64,000 nt of DNA, taken from positions 1-64,000 of the forward strand of contig NZ_CP035534.1 of assembly GCF_009068765.1 (NCBI RefSeq), given 5' to 3'. The stretch comes from Sulfurimonas hydrogeniphila (GTDB lineage: Bacteria; Campylobacterota; Campylobacteria; Campylobacterales; Sulfurimonadaceae). Positions 40,448-49,941 of this stretch are shown here, one piece after another (within the stretch, counting starts at the first letter, position 1; each line of letters opens with the position of its first letter). The translations under genes were made by a program, and so were the position numbers. The notes beneath the pieces were generated by a model. It was not told the origin of the DNA and ran no database searches. It worked only from the letters and a program-made list of their open reading frames with translations.

Positions 40448-40647
40448 TATTTTGACTCCGAATCTTGTGGTAAATCACATTTTTTTGAAATGATACAAAG
40501 TGGACAGAAGTTAGTCAAGCCCGCAATGAGAGGAATAAGTCCAAGATAGAACCATACTATGCCTGTGATTAAGCCTGCAATAATGAGAGCAAGACCAAGT
40601 GCAATGCGAAACACTCTGCAAAACTTTCTAATTTTGTTATAATCCAT
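40447..40647 (-). CDS. Small DUF2892/YgaP-type membrane protein
   Basis: A 66-residue protein with two hydrophobic spans (about 13-28 and 31-47) and the motif [12 protein letters not shown], which resembles the C-terminal membrane domain of YgaP-like proteins (DUF2892). Function is unknown; the cysteines might take part in sulfur chemistry. It is transcribed just ahead of purM. Confidence 0.75.
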   Translation of the reverse strand: MDYNKIRKFCRVFRIALGLALIIAGLITGIVWFYLGLIPLIAGLTNFCPLCIISKKCDLPQDSESK

Positions 40648-40769
40648 TTTATACCTTTAAGTTTTTATAAATATTATGTAATTATAGCGATATTAAGTAA
40701 AATTAATCCAAATATGCTAAAATCGCTTTTAATTAATCTACGGGCAAAGCCCATAACAGGAATTTAAGA

Positions 40770-41321
40770 ATGAAAGATTTTATATATAACGAAATGATGG
40801 TGCATGTGCCATTGTGTACACATAAAGAGCCAAACAATGTTTTAATCATCAGTTCAAACTCGGCAGGCTTTGTGCAAGAGATACAAAAATATAAATATGA
40901 TGATATTAATTGTGATGTAATTTCAGCAGATATAAATTTGCTCCGTGAGGTTGCCGATGACAAATATGATGTAGTGATCTCAGAACTTGAGACAGATGCT
41001 GCAGTTTTAGCGCATTTTAATCGTGTGTTAAACGAAGAGGGACTTTTGGTAACAGCGCACCCTTCTTTGGATGATGTACCTGAAAACAAAAGAATTATGC
41101 AAATTTTAGGCAAATATGCAAAAATCATTATGCCATATAACTTAGGTAATGGAAAAACAGCTCTTTTGGCATCAAAAGAGTATCATCCAACAGCAGATAT
41201 AATTTTACAAAGAACAGATCTTCTTGACGGTTTAGAATATTACAACTGTGATATTCATCCTGCTGCTTTTGCTACCGGAAACAATGTGAGAAAAGAGTAT
41301 CTGGGCATTATTAAAAACTAA
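40770..41321 (+). CDS. Shortened spermidine-synthase-like protein (SpeE family)
   Basis: The 183-residue protein matches the Rossmann half of Helicobacter SpeE, including the ending DGLEYYNCDIHPAAFATGNNV, and sits next to coaE as speE does in H. pylori. It lacks the N-terminal beta-strand domain (about 70 residues). The catalytic aspartate region is VVISELETDA rather than a classical D-D motif. Activity as an aminopropyltransferase is therefore uncertain. The coaE start overlaps its stop by one base. Confidence 0.7.
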   Translation: MKDFIYNEMMVHVPLCTHKEPNNVLIISSNSAGFVQEIQKYKYDDINCDVISADINLLREVADDKYDVVISELETDAAVLAHFNRVLNEEGLLVTAHPSLDDVPENKRIMQILGKYAKIIMPYNLGNGKTALLASKEYHPTADIILQRTDLLDGLEYYNCDIHPAAFATGNNVRKEYLGIIKN

Positions 41322-41917
41322 TGGCTTATGAGTATGCTATTGCACTGACAGGCGGTATTGCTACTGGAAAAAGTACAGTAGCCTCACTGTTGGCACTGAA
41401 CGGAATGCGGGTTATTGATGCAGATACGATTTCACATGAAATTCTCGATGACTCTGTAGAATGGGTGATAGAAACTTTTGGAAGTAAGTATGTAAACGGT
41501 ACAAAAGTAGACAGAACAAAGTTAGGAAGTTATATTTTTTCTCATCCTGCCGCGAAAAAAACACTTGAAGCGTATCTGCATCCTAAAATACAGGCTGAAA
41601 TAGAAAAACGCAGTGAAAAGCAGGATAAATTTCAATTCCCCTATCTTATAGATATCCCGCTTTTTTTTGAAAATTCCAATTATGATATAAAAGAGAGTGT
41701 TGTAGTCTATACTCCTGAAGATATTCAACTTGAGCGTTTTATGAAACGTAACGGTTACTCAGAAGAGGAGTCTTTGAAGCGAATTGCTTCACAAATGCCG
41801 ATTGATAAGAAAAAAAACAAAGCGACCTGGATTATAGACAATTCAAAAAATCTCAAACATCTGCAAAATGAGGTAGAGCAATTTGTAGAGAAGATAAAGG
41901 AGATATACAAAAAATGA
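41321..41917 (+). CDS. coaE: Dephospho-CoA kinase
   Basis: CoaE adds the 3'-phosphate in the last step of CoA synthesis. The 198-residue protein has the P-loop TGGIATGKST at 9-18 and the DADxIxHE block (VIDADTISHEIL) near 32. It is tightly packed: it starts one base before the end of the SpeE-like gene and its stop overlaps the dapF ATG. Confidence 0.95.
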   Translation: MAYEYAIALTGGIATGKSTVASLLALNGMRVIDADTISHEILDDSVEWVIETFGSKYVNGTKVDRTKLGSYIFSHPAAKKTLEAYLHPKIQAEIEKRSEKQDKFQFPYLIDIPLFFENSNYDIKESVVVYTPEDIQLERFMKRNGYSEEESLKRIASQMPIDKKKNKATWIIDNSKNLKHLQNEVEQFVEKIKEIYKK

Positions 41918-42672
41918 AAATAAGCAAATACAGTGCAAACGGAAATGATTTTGTAATATTTCATGATGATAAAAAACAAGAGCGCAACGAGCTTGCAAAA
42001 GTCTTATGCCATCGTCAAGAGGGCATCGGAGCAGACGGACTGATAGTCATCGTGCCTCATGAAAAGTATGATTTTGAATGGGAGTTTTATAATTCTGACG
42101 GAAGTCATGCGGATATGTGCGGAAATGGCAGTCGGGCATGTGCCCATTATGCGTACAATCATAACCTTGCACCTGCAAAAATGCAGTTTATGACAGGAGC
42201 CGGTGTTATTGGCGCAGAAGTCGAAGAAAATACTCCCAAAAATGCTATGGTGACAAGCGAACTGACAGCTCCTGAGATTCTTGAAACCGGTATAGAATTT
42301 GGCGGACACTCTTGGTGGCTGATAAATACAGGTGTGCCGCATTTGGTACGATATACCGACTCTATAGAAGATTTTGACACAGAAGAGGCAAGAGAACTTC
42401 GCTATGTTTATAATGCAAATGTCAATATTATGCATGTAGAAAGCGGCAATTTGAGAGTCCGTACTTATGAACGCGGTGTGGAAGATGAAACATTGGCCTG
42501 TGGGACAGGAATGGCTGCCTGCTTTTACAGAGCTTACAAAGAGGGCAAAGTCAAAAACAATATTGAGGTTTATCCGACAAGTGGCGATACACTCTATTTG
42601 GGTGTAAATGAAAAAACGATTACTTTTAAGGGGCGTGTGAAAAAAACTTTTGAAACAGAGTGGGAAGTTTAG
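41914..42672 (+). CDS. dapF: Diaminopimelate epimerase
   Basis: DapF converts LL- to meso-diaminopimelate for lysine and peptidoglycan. The 252-residue protein has both catalytic cysteines: one in SHADMCGNGSRACAHYA near 70 and the other in ETLACGTGMAACF near 194. It starts with the family ISKYSANGNDFVIF. Last gene of the SpeE-like, coaE, dapF operon. Confidence 0.97.
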   Translation: MKISKYSANGNDFVIFHDDKKQERNELAKVLCHRQEGIGADGLIVIVPHEKYDFEWEFYNSDGSHADMCGNGSRACAHYAYNHNLAPAKMQFMTGAGVIGAEVEENTPKNAMVTSELTAPEILETGIEFGGHSWWLINTGVPHLVRYTDSIEDFDTEEARELRYVYNANVNIMHVESGNLRVRTYERGVEDETLACGTGMAACFYRAYKEGKVKNNIEVYPTSGDTLYLGVNEKTITFKGRVKKTFETEWEV

Positions 42673-42764
42673 ATTGCTAGGTTACATGTAAAGCTTATAA
42701 GCTTGAGGCTTTAGCATAGAACGTACGGGTTCCGAGGGAGCGTTGAGCCTAACCTGTACATTTT

Positions 42765-42865
42765 TAGGAATCGGTACTTCAGTGCCGACTGCTGCAACTT
42801 TTCTGCCACTTTCAGCCCAGACTGAAGTTTGGGTTCTGAAAAAGTCGATGAAACTTAACGGAATA
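42765..42865 (+). repeat. Copy C of the dispersed structured repeat
   Basis: It contains GGAATCGGTACTTCAGTGCC and AGTGCCGACTGCTGCAAC (as in copy B), then AGCCCAGACTGAAGTTTGGG (as in copy A). This copy links the two. The surrounding 42673-42961 spacer also has a hairpin GTACGGGTT..AACCTGTAC (42723-42759) and two TTACATGTAA palindromes at 42682 and 42902. No gene is present in the spacer. Confidence 0.7.
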
Positions 42866-42961
42866 AGCATTGAATTCTGGGTTTCAGTACCTGCATCGGC
42901 TTTACATGTAAGCTTGTAAAGCTATTTGCAAGCTTTGTTAACGAAGTTAAAGCAAAGCCCT

Positions 42962-44029
42962 TTAGAGCCCTGCAGCCTCTACGATTTTTGCCTGATGGTC
43001 TGCAATAAGCGGCTCGATGATTTCATCAAGCAGTCCGCCGCTCATAATTTCATTGAGTCTGTAAAGTGTCAAGTTGATTCTGTGATCACTGATACGGTTC
43101 TGCGGATAGTTATATGTTCTGATTCTTCCGCTTCTGTCACCGGTACCTACCTGTGCGGCACGTTGTGCAGCATCTTCGGCTTGCGCTTCTTGCATCTCAA
43201 GGTCATAAAGTCTGGCTTTGAGTACTTTCATTGCTTTTTCTCTGTTTTTATGCTGTGATTTCTGATCCTGATTAGTGACAACCAGACCTGTAGGCAGGTG
43301 AGTAATGCGAACAGCCGAGTCGGTAGTGTTGACAGACTGTCCTCCACAACCTGATGAGCGCATCACATCTATTTTTAAATCATTTTCGTTAATTTCAATT
43401 TCAACATCATCAACCTCAGGCATAACTGCAACTGTGATTGCAGAGGTGTGTACCCGGCCCTGACTTTCTGTCTGAGGCACGCGTTGCACCCTGTGTGTAC
43501 CGCCTTCGTATTTCAACCTGCTGTAAACCTGTTCCCCTTTTATAAGTGCTATAACCTCTTTGTATCCGCCTGCATCTGAAGGAGAACTGCTTAAAAGTTC
43601 TATTTTCCAGCCTTTTAAATCTGCATAGCGTGTATAGGCATCAAACAGGTCTCCGACAAAGATTGCCGCTTCATCTCCACCGGCACCGGCACGAAGCTCT
43701 ACAATGATATTTCTGTCATCATTGGGATCTTTTGGAAGAAGGAGCATTTTTATTTCTTCTTCCAAAACGGAAACCTGAGGTTCAAGTTCTTTAAGCTCTT
43801 CTTTTGCCATATCACCCATTTCCGGGTCTGAGAGCATCTCTTTTGAGTCACTGATTTCTTCTAAAAGTGCTTTGTACTCTTTTGTCTTTTCAACGATCGG
43901 TAAAAGGGAAGACTGTTCTTTGGAAAGTTCTGTCATCCGTTTGATGTCAGAGGTGATGTCAGGTGAACTTAGCAATTCGCTAAGTTCGTTATAGCGGTTG
44001 ATAAACGGTGTAAGTTTATCTGCTAACAT
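42962..44029 (-). CDS. prfA: Peptide chain release factor 1
   Basis: RF1 ends translation at UAG and UAA. The 355-residue protein has the GGQ motif in [16 protein letters not shown] near 228-230. The peptide anticodon region lies in the preceding domain. It follows rpsT by 12 bases; the prfA-rpsT pair is also found in Campylobacter. Confidence 0.97.
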   Translation of the reverse strand: MLADKLTPFINRYNELSELLSSPDITSDIKRMTELSKEQSSLLPIVEKTKEYKALLEEISDSKEMLSDPEMGDMAKEELKELEPQVSVLEEEIKMLLLPKDPNDDRNIIVELRAGAGGDEAAIFVGDLFDAYTRYADLKGWKIELLSSSPSDAGGYKEVIALIKGEQVYSRLKYEGGTHRVQRVPQTESQGRVHTSAITVAVMPEVDDVEIEINENDLKIDVMRSSGCGGQSVNTTDSAVRITHLPTGLVVTNQDQKSQHKNREKAMKVLKARLYDLEMQEAQAEDAAQRAAQVGTGDRSGRIRTYNYPQNRISDHRINLTLYRLNEIMSGGLLDEIIEPLIADHQAKIVEAAGL

Positions 44030-44041
44030 TTGTTGCTAGCC

Positions 44042-44302
44042 TTATATTGCGTTTACAGATTTGTGTAGACGGCTTACTTTTCTTGCAGCAGTCTCTTTTT
44101 TCAAGATACCTTTGCTTACAAATTTGTGAATTTGCTGGTTTGCAACTTTAAATGCTGCCTGTGCTTCTTCTTTGTTACCAGCTTCAACTGCTGAACTAAC
44201 TGCTTTTACGATATTTTTAAGACGAGTTCTATAGAAACGATTACGTTCGGTACGAACGAGTGTCTGGCGAATTCTCTTAATTGATGACTTGTGATTTGCC
44301 AT
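44042..44302 (-). CDS. rpsT: 30S ribosomal protein S20
   Basis: An 86-residue, Lys/Arg-rich helical protein beginning [13 protein letters not shown], as S20 does, with the conserved NAAARK-type region represented by [14 protein letters not shown]. It binds 16S rRNA early in assembly. It is first in rpsT-prfA. Confidence 0.96.
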   Translation of the reverse strand: MANHKSSIKRIRQTLVRTERNRFYRTRLKNIVKAVSSAVEAGNKEEAQAAFKVANQQIHKFVSKGILKKETAARKVSRLHKSVNAI

Positions 44303-44374
44303 TTAATGAGTCCTTTTTGGAATTTAAGTGCGAAATATTACCTTAAAAATAATTAAAATTAAGTTAAAGGGTGG

Positions 44375-44461
44375 TAAAATACTTGAAATTGTCCTGAATG
44401 TTTACTTTCAAGCTTCAAAAAAAGAGAGCGAATGCTCCTTTTGGTCTGAGTCTCTTTTTTT
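44375..44461 (+). ncRNA. Candidate small RNA or leader with terminator upstream of glmM
   Basis: TAAAAT at 44375-44380 is a -10 element that would start a transcript near 44387. The terminator stem AAAAAAAGAGA at 44417-44427 pairs perfectly with TCTCTTTTTTT at 44451-44461. A second stem, CTTGAAA with TTTCAAG (about 44382-44412), is possible. The unit is either a short RNA of about 75 nt or an attenuated glmM leader. GlmM is glucosamine-linked, so RNA control would not be surprising, but no known riboswitch or ribozyme core is seen. Confidence 0.45.
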
Positions 44462-44509
44462 AAATCTTGCAAGTAAACCGGCAAATCGAATATTTTGAGT
44501 GGAGTGAAT

Positions 44510-45850
44510 ATGAAATTATTTGGCACAGACGGCGTACGAGGCGAGGCAGGTTCTTTTTTAAGTGCTCCGGTTGCTATGAAGGTTGCTATGGCTGCGGGGA
44601 TTTATTTGAAATCGTCGGCAGTTACAAATAAAATACTTGTAGGAAAAGATACACGCAGAAGCGGCTACATGATAGAGAATGCTATTGTAAGCGGATTGAC
44701 GGCTATTGGGTATGATGTCATTCAGGTTGGTCCTATGCCTACACCGGCCATAGCATACATTACAGAAAATATGCGCTGTGATGCGGGGATTATGATTTCT
44801 GCTTCACATAATTCTTATGAAGATAACGGGATTAAGTTTTTTAACGCCCACGGGGATAAATTTTCCAGTGAGACAGAAAAAGAGATAGAAAATATATATT
44901 TTAACGATGCACTTCTTAATAACTCCCAGGTTACAGGCAAGGCAATAGGAAAAGCAAAACGTATTGATGATGTGATAGGGCGATATATAGTACAGCTTAA
45001 GAACTCTTTTCCTGTGCATATGACACTGCAGGGAATGCGTATAGTGCTTGACACGGCAAACGGTGCAGCTTATAAAGTAGGCCCGACTGTTTTGGAAGAA
45101 CTTGGTGCCGAAGTGATTGTACTGCATGACAAACCAAACGGTTTCAACATTAACGAAGACTGCGGTGCTTTGCATACAAAAGATTTATGCAAGAGTGTTG
45201 TCAGATATAGAGCCGATCTGGGAATAGCACTTGACGGTGATGCTGACAGACTTGTTGTTGTAGATGAAACTGGAGAAGCAGTAGATGGTGACCATCTTCT
45301 GGGTGCACTTGGCGTTTACCTACATAAGCAAAACAAGCTCAAAGGCGGAGGAATCGTAACGACTGTCATGAGTAATCAGGGGCTTGAAGATTACATGTCA
45401 GAAAATGGTTTGAAACTTTTTCGATCAGATGTCGGAGACAAACATGTTTTGGCAATTATGAAAAAGCAGGACATTAACTTTGGCGGGGAACAAAGCGGGC
45501 ATATTATATTTAGTGATTTTGCAAAAACCGGTGACGGGCTTGTAGCAACACTTCAGCTACTTGCCTTATTGAATGATAAAAAGAAAAAAGCTTCAGAGCT
45601 TTTACGACCATTTCCTTTATATCCGCAAAAACTTGTGAACTTACATGTAAAGAAAAAAAAGCCTTTAAGTGAAATTGCTTCTCTGGATGAAAAGTTGCAT
45701 GCTTTAGAGAAGAAAGGAATACGGCATTTGATCCGCTACTCAGGGACAGAAAACAAACTGCGTGTTCTTTTGGAGTGTAAAGAAGCTGATATCATGAATG
45801 AAAAAATGAATGAAATCGTAGAATTCTTTAAAAAAGCGCTCAATGAATAA
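44510..45850 (+). CDS. glmM: Phosphoglucosamine mutase
   Basis: GlmM converts glucosamine 6-phosphate to glucosamine 1-phosphate for cell-wall precursors. From ATG 44510 (GGAG upstream) it has 446 residues. The phosphoserine is S99 in IMISASHN, metal site DGDADR near 240 and phosphate loop [10 protein letters not shown] near the end. lspA overlaps its end by 8 bases. The glmM-lspA order is Campylobacter-like. Confidence 0.97.
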   Translation: MKLFGTDGVRGEAGSFLSAPVAMKVAMAAGIYLKSSAVTNKILVGKDTRRSGYMIENAIVSGLTAIGYDVIQVGPMPTPAIAYITENMRCDAGIMISASHNSYEDNGIKFFNAHGDKFSSETEKEIENIYFNDALLNNSQVTGKAIGKAKRIDDVIGRYIVQLKNSFPVHMTLQGMRIVLDTANGAAYKVGPTVLEELGAEVIVLHDKPNGFNINEDCGALHTKDLCKSVVRYRADLGIALDGDADRLVVVDETGEAVDGDHLLGALGVYLHKQNKLKGGGIVTTVMSNQGLEDYMSENGLKLFRSDVGDKHVLAIMKKQDINFGGEQSGHIIFSDFAKTGDGLVATLQLLALLNDKKKKASELLRPFPLYPQKLVNLHVKKKKPLSEIASLDEKLHALEKKGIRHLIRYSGTENKLRVLLECKEADIMNEKMNEIVEFFKKALNE

Positions 45851-46304
45851 CAGTAATAAAATGTTACGCCTCTTGGCGATATTGCTCTTTAGTATCGCAG
45901 GTGTATTTATCATCGATCAAAATATTAAAAGTCTCTTTGTTGAGGGCTTTCGTTATTATACAGAGTGTATAGATCTGATACTTGTTTACAACAAGGGTGT
46001 GGCTTTTTCAATGTTTGCATTTTTGAATGAGTATTTAAAGTATATTCAGCTTTTGCTTGTAAGTGGTGTTTTGATATATGTACTGTACCTCAAAAAGCTA
46101 TGTTATGCTTTACCAGTGGGAATACTTCTTGGAGGGGCGTTTTCCAATATTTATGACAGGTTTGTTCATGAGGGCGTTGTAGATATGGTCTACTGGCATT
46201 GCGGATTTGATTTTGCTGTTTTTAATTTTGCAGATGTGATGATAGATTTTGCCGTTTTATGGCTGCTTATTTTAAATTTCAAACCAAATTTATGCAAAAA
46301 TTAA
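45843..46304 (+). CDS. lspA: Lipoprotein signal peptidase (signal peptidase II)
   Basis: LspA removes lipoprotein signal peptides in the inner membrane. The 153-residue protein has four membrane spans and both catalytic aspartates, in [17 protein letters not shown] and [10 protein letters not shown]. It overlaps glmM by 8 bases. Confidence 0.95.
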   Translation: MNNSNKMLRLLAILLFSIAGVFIIDQNIKSLFVEGFRYYTECIDLILVYNKGVAFSMFAFLNEYLKYIQLLLVSGVLIYVLYLKKLCYALPVGILLGGAFSNIYDRFVHEGVVDMVYWHCGFDFAVFNFADVMIDFAVLWLLILNFKPNLCKN

Positions 46305-46376
46305 TCGCAAAAAAAGCACATTTTTGGTATGATTGTCCAAAATAATGGTGTATACAATACAGATAAAAGGAAATTG

Positions 46377-47675
46377 ATGGAAATCAAAGCAAACAAAATT
46401 AATGGTGCAAATGCTCAAATTGAAGCAACAATCTCAAGAGATGAGGTGAATGAAAAGATAGAAAAAATTGCGAAACAACTCTCTAAAACTGCGAATGTTC
46501 AAGGTTTCCGTAAAGGGAAAGTTCCTGTTGCTATTATCAAAAAGCAATATGGTGAAAAACTTGTTGAAGATGCTGAAGCAGAAGCACTTCGTGAAGTTCT
46601 TGCAAAAGGCTTGACAGAGTTAAACATTGACAGTGCATCTTTGATTGGTGAGCCGACTATTTCTAAATTTGAGAAAAGTGATGATAAAATAGAGGTAGCC
46701 GTAAAAATAGCTATGCGTCCTGAAATAAATTTAGAGAATGTAAAATCTTTTGTTCCTGATTTTGAAAAACCTGAAGTGACAGATGAAGAGGTTGAAGAGA
46801 GAATTAAGGAAATCGCTGAAAATCAAGCGCCTTTGGTTGACATCAAGCGTAACCGCAAAATGAAAGAGGGTGATACTGCTGTTATTGACTTTGAAGGTTT
46901 TATAGACGGAAAAGCTTTTGAAGGCGGTGCTGCAGAGAATTTTGAGCTTAAACTTGGTTCGGGACAGTTTATCCCAGGATTTGAAGATCAGTTGATTGGC
47001 GTAAAAAGAGATGAAGAAGTTACAATCAATGTGACTTTTCCTGAAAACTACGGTTCAGACACACTTGCAGGAAAAGATGCCGAATTTAAAGTAAAAGTAA
47101 ACGGTATTAAAGTAAAAGACGAGGTTGTTATAGACGATGAGCTTGCAAAAAAACTGCTTCCTGGTGAAGAAGATGCAACTTTGGAAAAACTTAAAGAAGA
47201 AGTAAAAAAAGCACTTGAGCAGGAAAAACTTGCAAAACTCTACAATGAAGAGCTAAAACCGAAACTTTTAGAGACGCTGGTTGAAAAAATTGATTTTGAT
47301 TTACCGGAGTTTGTCGTAGATCAGGAAATTGATATGGCTGTTAACAAAAAAGCATCGCAAATGAGTGAAGATGAAATCAAAGAGCTTAAAGAAAACCCTG
47401 AAAAGCTAGAAGAACTTCGTGAAAGCTTTCGCGATGATGCAGTAAAAAGTGTAAAAGCTACATTTATTATAGATGCCTTAGCGCAAGAGATGGGTATAAA
47501 AGTAGAAGAGCAGGAAGTGATGCAGACTATCTACTATGAAGCAATGCAAATGGGTCAAGATCCGCAAAAGGCATATGAGCATTATAAAGAGGCAGGGTAT
47601 CTTCCGGCAATTCAAATGTCAATGGTAGAAGACAAAGTGTTAACTGCTCTCTTGAATGAAAAGTCAGAAGCGTAA
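46377..47675 (+). CDS. tig: Trigger factor
   Basis: Trigger factor is a ribosome-bound chaperone and prolyl isomerase. I place the start at ATG 46377 with AAAAGGA upstream, giving 432 residues. The ribosome-binding NVQGFRKGKVP lies near 43, the FKBP-type domain (EGDTAVIDFEGFIDG) near 165, and the helical chaperone arms follow. A TATGAT -10 element is at 46328-46333. clpP follows by 3 bases. Confidence 0.97.
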   Translation: MEIKANKINGANAQIEATISRDEVNEKIEKIAKQLSKTANVQGFRKGKVPVAIIKKQYGEKLVEDAEAEALREVLAKGLTELNIDSASLIGEPTISKFEKSDDKIEVAVKIAMRPEINLENVKSFVPDFEKPEVTDEEVEERIKEIAENQAPLVDIKRNRKMKEGDTAVIDFEGFIDGKAFEGGAAENFELKLGSGQFIPGFEDQLIGVKRDEEVTINVTFPENYGSDTLAGKDAEFKVKVNGIKVKDEVVIDDELAKKLLPGEEDATLEKLKEEVKKALEQEKLAKLYNEELKPKLLETLVEKIDFDLPEFVVDQEIDMAVNKKASQMSEDEIKELKENPEKLEELRESFRDDAVKSVKATFIIDALAQEMGIKVEEQEVMQTIYYEAMQMGQDPQKAYEHYKEAGYLPAIQMSMVEDKVLTALLNEKSEA

Positions 47676-47678
47676 GCC

Positions 47679-48269
47679 ATGAGCTATATTCCTTATGTAG
47701 TGGAAAAAACAGGACGCGGTGAGCGTTCTTATGATATTTTTTCCCGTCTTTTAAAAGACAGAATTGTGATGCTCAGCGGAGAGGTAAATGATGCTGTGGC
47801 ATCTACTATAGTTGCACAGTTTTTGTTTCTTGAAGCAGAAGATCCTGAAAAAGATATCTATTTTTATATTAACTCTCCCGGCGGAGTTGTAACTGCGGGA
47901 ATGGCTATTTTTGATACGATGAACTATATTCGTCCTCATGTTGCTACGATCTGTATCGGTCAGGCTGCATCCATGGGTGCATTTTTGCTTTCAAGCGGTG
48001 AAAAAGGCAAACGCTATGCATTGCCTCATGCGAGAATAATGATACATCAGCCTTTAGGCGGTGCACAGGGTCAGGCAACTGATATCGCAATTCAGGCAGA
48101 AGAGATTCTTCGCATGAAAAAAGAACTCAATGCAATATTGGCAGAAAATACCGGGCAAAGCATTGAAACAGTTGAAAAAGATACAGATCGTGACAACTTT
48201 ATGAGTGCTGCAGAAGCAAAAGATTATGGCATGATTGATGAAGTGTTAGTTAAGAACGACAAAGAGTAG
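47679..48269 (+). CDS. clpP: ATP-dependent Clp protease proteolytic subunit
   Basis: ClpP forms the barrel-shaped protease fed by ClpX or ClpA. The 196-residue protein has catalytic S98 in [12 protein letters not shown]123 in [10 protein letters not shown] and an aspartate in the [10 protein letters not shown] block near 170. It forms tig-clpP-GGDEF-def with small gaps. Confidence 0.98.
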   Translation: MSYIPYVVEKTGRGERSYDIFSRLLKDRIVMLSGEVNDAVASTIVAQFLFLEAEDPEKDIYFYINSPGGVVTAGMAIFDTMNYIRPHVATICIGQAASMGAFLLSSGEKGKRYALPHARIMIHQPLGGAQGQATDIAIQAEEILRMKKELNAILAENTGQSIETVEKDTDRDNFMSAAEAKDYGMIDEVLVKNDKE

Positions 48270-48278
48270 GGAGAAAAT

Positions 48279-49316
48279 ATGGCAGGTGGATTAAAATCAA
48301 AAGTACAGAAAAACTCTAATGCAAAGACAACTGTCATAAAAAAACTGGATCTAGAGAGTTCTTCGAGTGATATTGAAATTTATGCAAAAGAGGTTTTAAA
48401 TGCACTTATTGCAGACAATTTACCGCCTACTCCCAATAACTTTTCACTCTATTTTGACAGACTTTTGGAAGATAAAAGCGAAAATCTTCGGAAACAGATA
48501 CACTCTATTTTGGAACTTGAAGAGAACAATGATGATGAAAATACTATTGTTTTGGAACAAAATCTTAAACAGGGATTTAGTTCCATCAAGCATATTCTTA
48601 CGGTAACAGCCAACCTGTACAAAAATATGTCTTTAATGATAAAAATTTTAGAAAAAAGAAAAAAAGAGCTCAGTAATGTACCTAGTGAAAAAGAGGCTGT
48701 GAATATAATCGGTATTTTAGAGGGGGATGTTTCCAAACTGAATTCTATTTTGAAAACACAAAGCTCTCAAATGAAAACAATCTATGATGATACAGCTAAA
48801 ATTGTTAAAAATGTTGAGAATGAGACAATATTTGACAATCAATTCGGAGTCTATAACAAACGTTATCTGCTTACAAAAATTGAGCAGGAAATTGGGCTTA
48901 TTAAAGAGTTTAATCATAAAAGTTCTCTTATTATGATAGAACTTTCTCGTGAGCTCAAGAAAAGCGTCAACAATGATAAGGCGGTTTTACTGATGACCAG
49001 AACAATTGCAAGACTGCTTTTAAAAACTTCAAGACGAAGCGACATTGTGGCACATTATGGGAATGGCGTCTTTGCAATGCTGCTGAAGCATACAGATATA
49101 GAGAGTGCCCAAAAGGCAAGTGAGCGACTAAGTGATTTGGTTTCAAACTCTAATTTCTTTTTGGCAGACAGAGAAATTCATCTAAAAATTTCTATCGGTG
49201 TGACAGATGTAAATCCTGAAAATTCTGTTGAAGAGATTGTAGTCAGTGCAATGGACGGTATCCAAAAAGCGTATGAAGATAAAAACAGTGATTATGCTGT
49301 CTCATTGAGATCATAA
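48279..49316 (+). CDS. Degenerate GGDEF-domain protein
   Basis: The 345-residue soluble protein has a helical N-terminal part (about 30-180) and a C-terminal GGDEF-like domain (about 185-340). The domain starts with the typical DNQFGVYNKRYL and has RRSDIVAHYGNGVFAMLL, where GGDEF has become GNGVF at 261-265. Without the catalytic acids it cannot act as a normal diguanylate cyclase; a binding or structural role is inferred. It is embedded between clpP and def. Confidence 0.85.
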   Translation: MAGGLKSKVQKNSNAKTTVIKKLDLESSSSDIEIYAKEVLNALIADNLPPTPNNFSLYFDRLLEDKSENLRKQIHSILELEENNDDENTIVLEQNLKQGFSSIKHILTVTANLYKNMSLMIKILEKRKKELSNVPSEKEAVNIIGILEGDVSKLNSILKTQSSQMKTIYDDTAKIVKNVENETIFDNQFGVYNKRYLLTKIEQEIGLIKEFNHKSSLIMIELSRELKKSVNNDKAVLLMTRTIARLLLKTSRRSDIVAHYGNGVFAMLLKHTDIESAQKASERLSDLVSNSNFFLADREIHLKISIGVTDVNPENSVEEIVVSAMDGIQKAYEDKNSDYAVSLRS

Positions 49317-49339
49317 AAAGCAGGAAAATTTTTTAAGAG

Positions 49340-49864
49340 ATGAAGTTAACTATAGTAGAATATCCGGATAAAAAACTAAGAGAAAAATCTTGCGAAGTCA
49401 AAGAGTTTGATGATTCTTTACATGAATTGCTCGATGCCATGAACCCTTTGATGATAAGCACAAACGGTATAGGCCTTGCAGCGGTTCAGGTTGGACATCC
49501 GATCCGGGCACTTATTTTAAATATTCCTGATGAAGAGGGTGAACAGCCTCCTGAAAACCTGCTTGAAATTATCAATCCGGTTATGACGCATAAAAGCGGA
49601 GAAACAACCTATCAAGAGGGTTGCTTGAGTGTTCCCCAGTTTTATGAAGATATTAAACGATATGAAAATATTATTATAAATTATCAAGACAGATACGGGA
49701 ACACAAAAACACTCGAAGCAGATGGGCTTTTGGCTATAGCTATTCAGCATGAGATGGATCACCTTGAAGGTATTTTATTTATAGACAAACTCTCCTATGC
49801 AAGACGAAAAAAGTTTGAAAAAGAGTATAAAAAAATGCAAAAAGAGAAAAAAAACAACAAATAA
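49340..49864 (+). CDS. def: Peptide deformylase
   Basis: Def removes the formyl group from new proteins. The 174-residue protein has all metal-site motifs: GIGLAAVQVG at 43-52, EGCLSVP with C95, and QHEMDHLEG with H137, E138 and H141. The C-terminal tail is Lys-rich. It lies in the tig-clpP-def cluster. Confidence 0.97.
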   Translation: MKLTIVEYPDKKLREKSCEVKEFDDSLHELLDAMNPLMISTNGIGLAAVQVGHPIRALILNIPDEEGEQPPENLLEIINPVMTHKSGETTYQEGCLSVPQFYEDIKRYENIIINYQDRYGNTKTLEADGLLAIAIQHEMDHLEGILFIDKLSYARRKKFEKEYKKMQKEKKNNK

Positions 49865-49865
49865 A

Positions 49866-49880
49866 ATGACAATTTGTCAT
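49866..49880. terminator. Short palindrome after def
   Basis: ATGACAA-T-TTGTCAT is a perfect 7-base stem directly after the def stop codon. It may act as a weak terminator or a protein-binding site. A TTACATGTAA lies 9 bases further on. Confidence 0.4.
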
Positions 49881-49941
49881 ATTATGCCTTACATGTAAAG
49901 CATTCAGCTAAGATAGAAGCAACTAGAGGAAGGTTGATTCA

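Noticed and set aside
42682-42870. Open frame of 62 codons on the minus strand between dapF and prfA
   Set aside because: It runs through the dispersed repeat and palindromes, has no ribosome site and no recognisable protein features.
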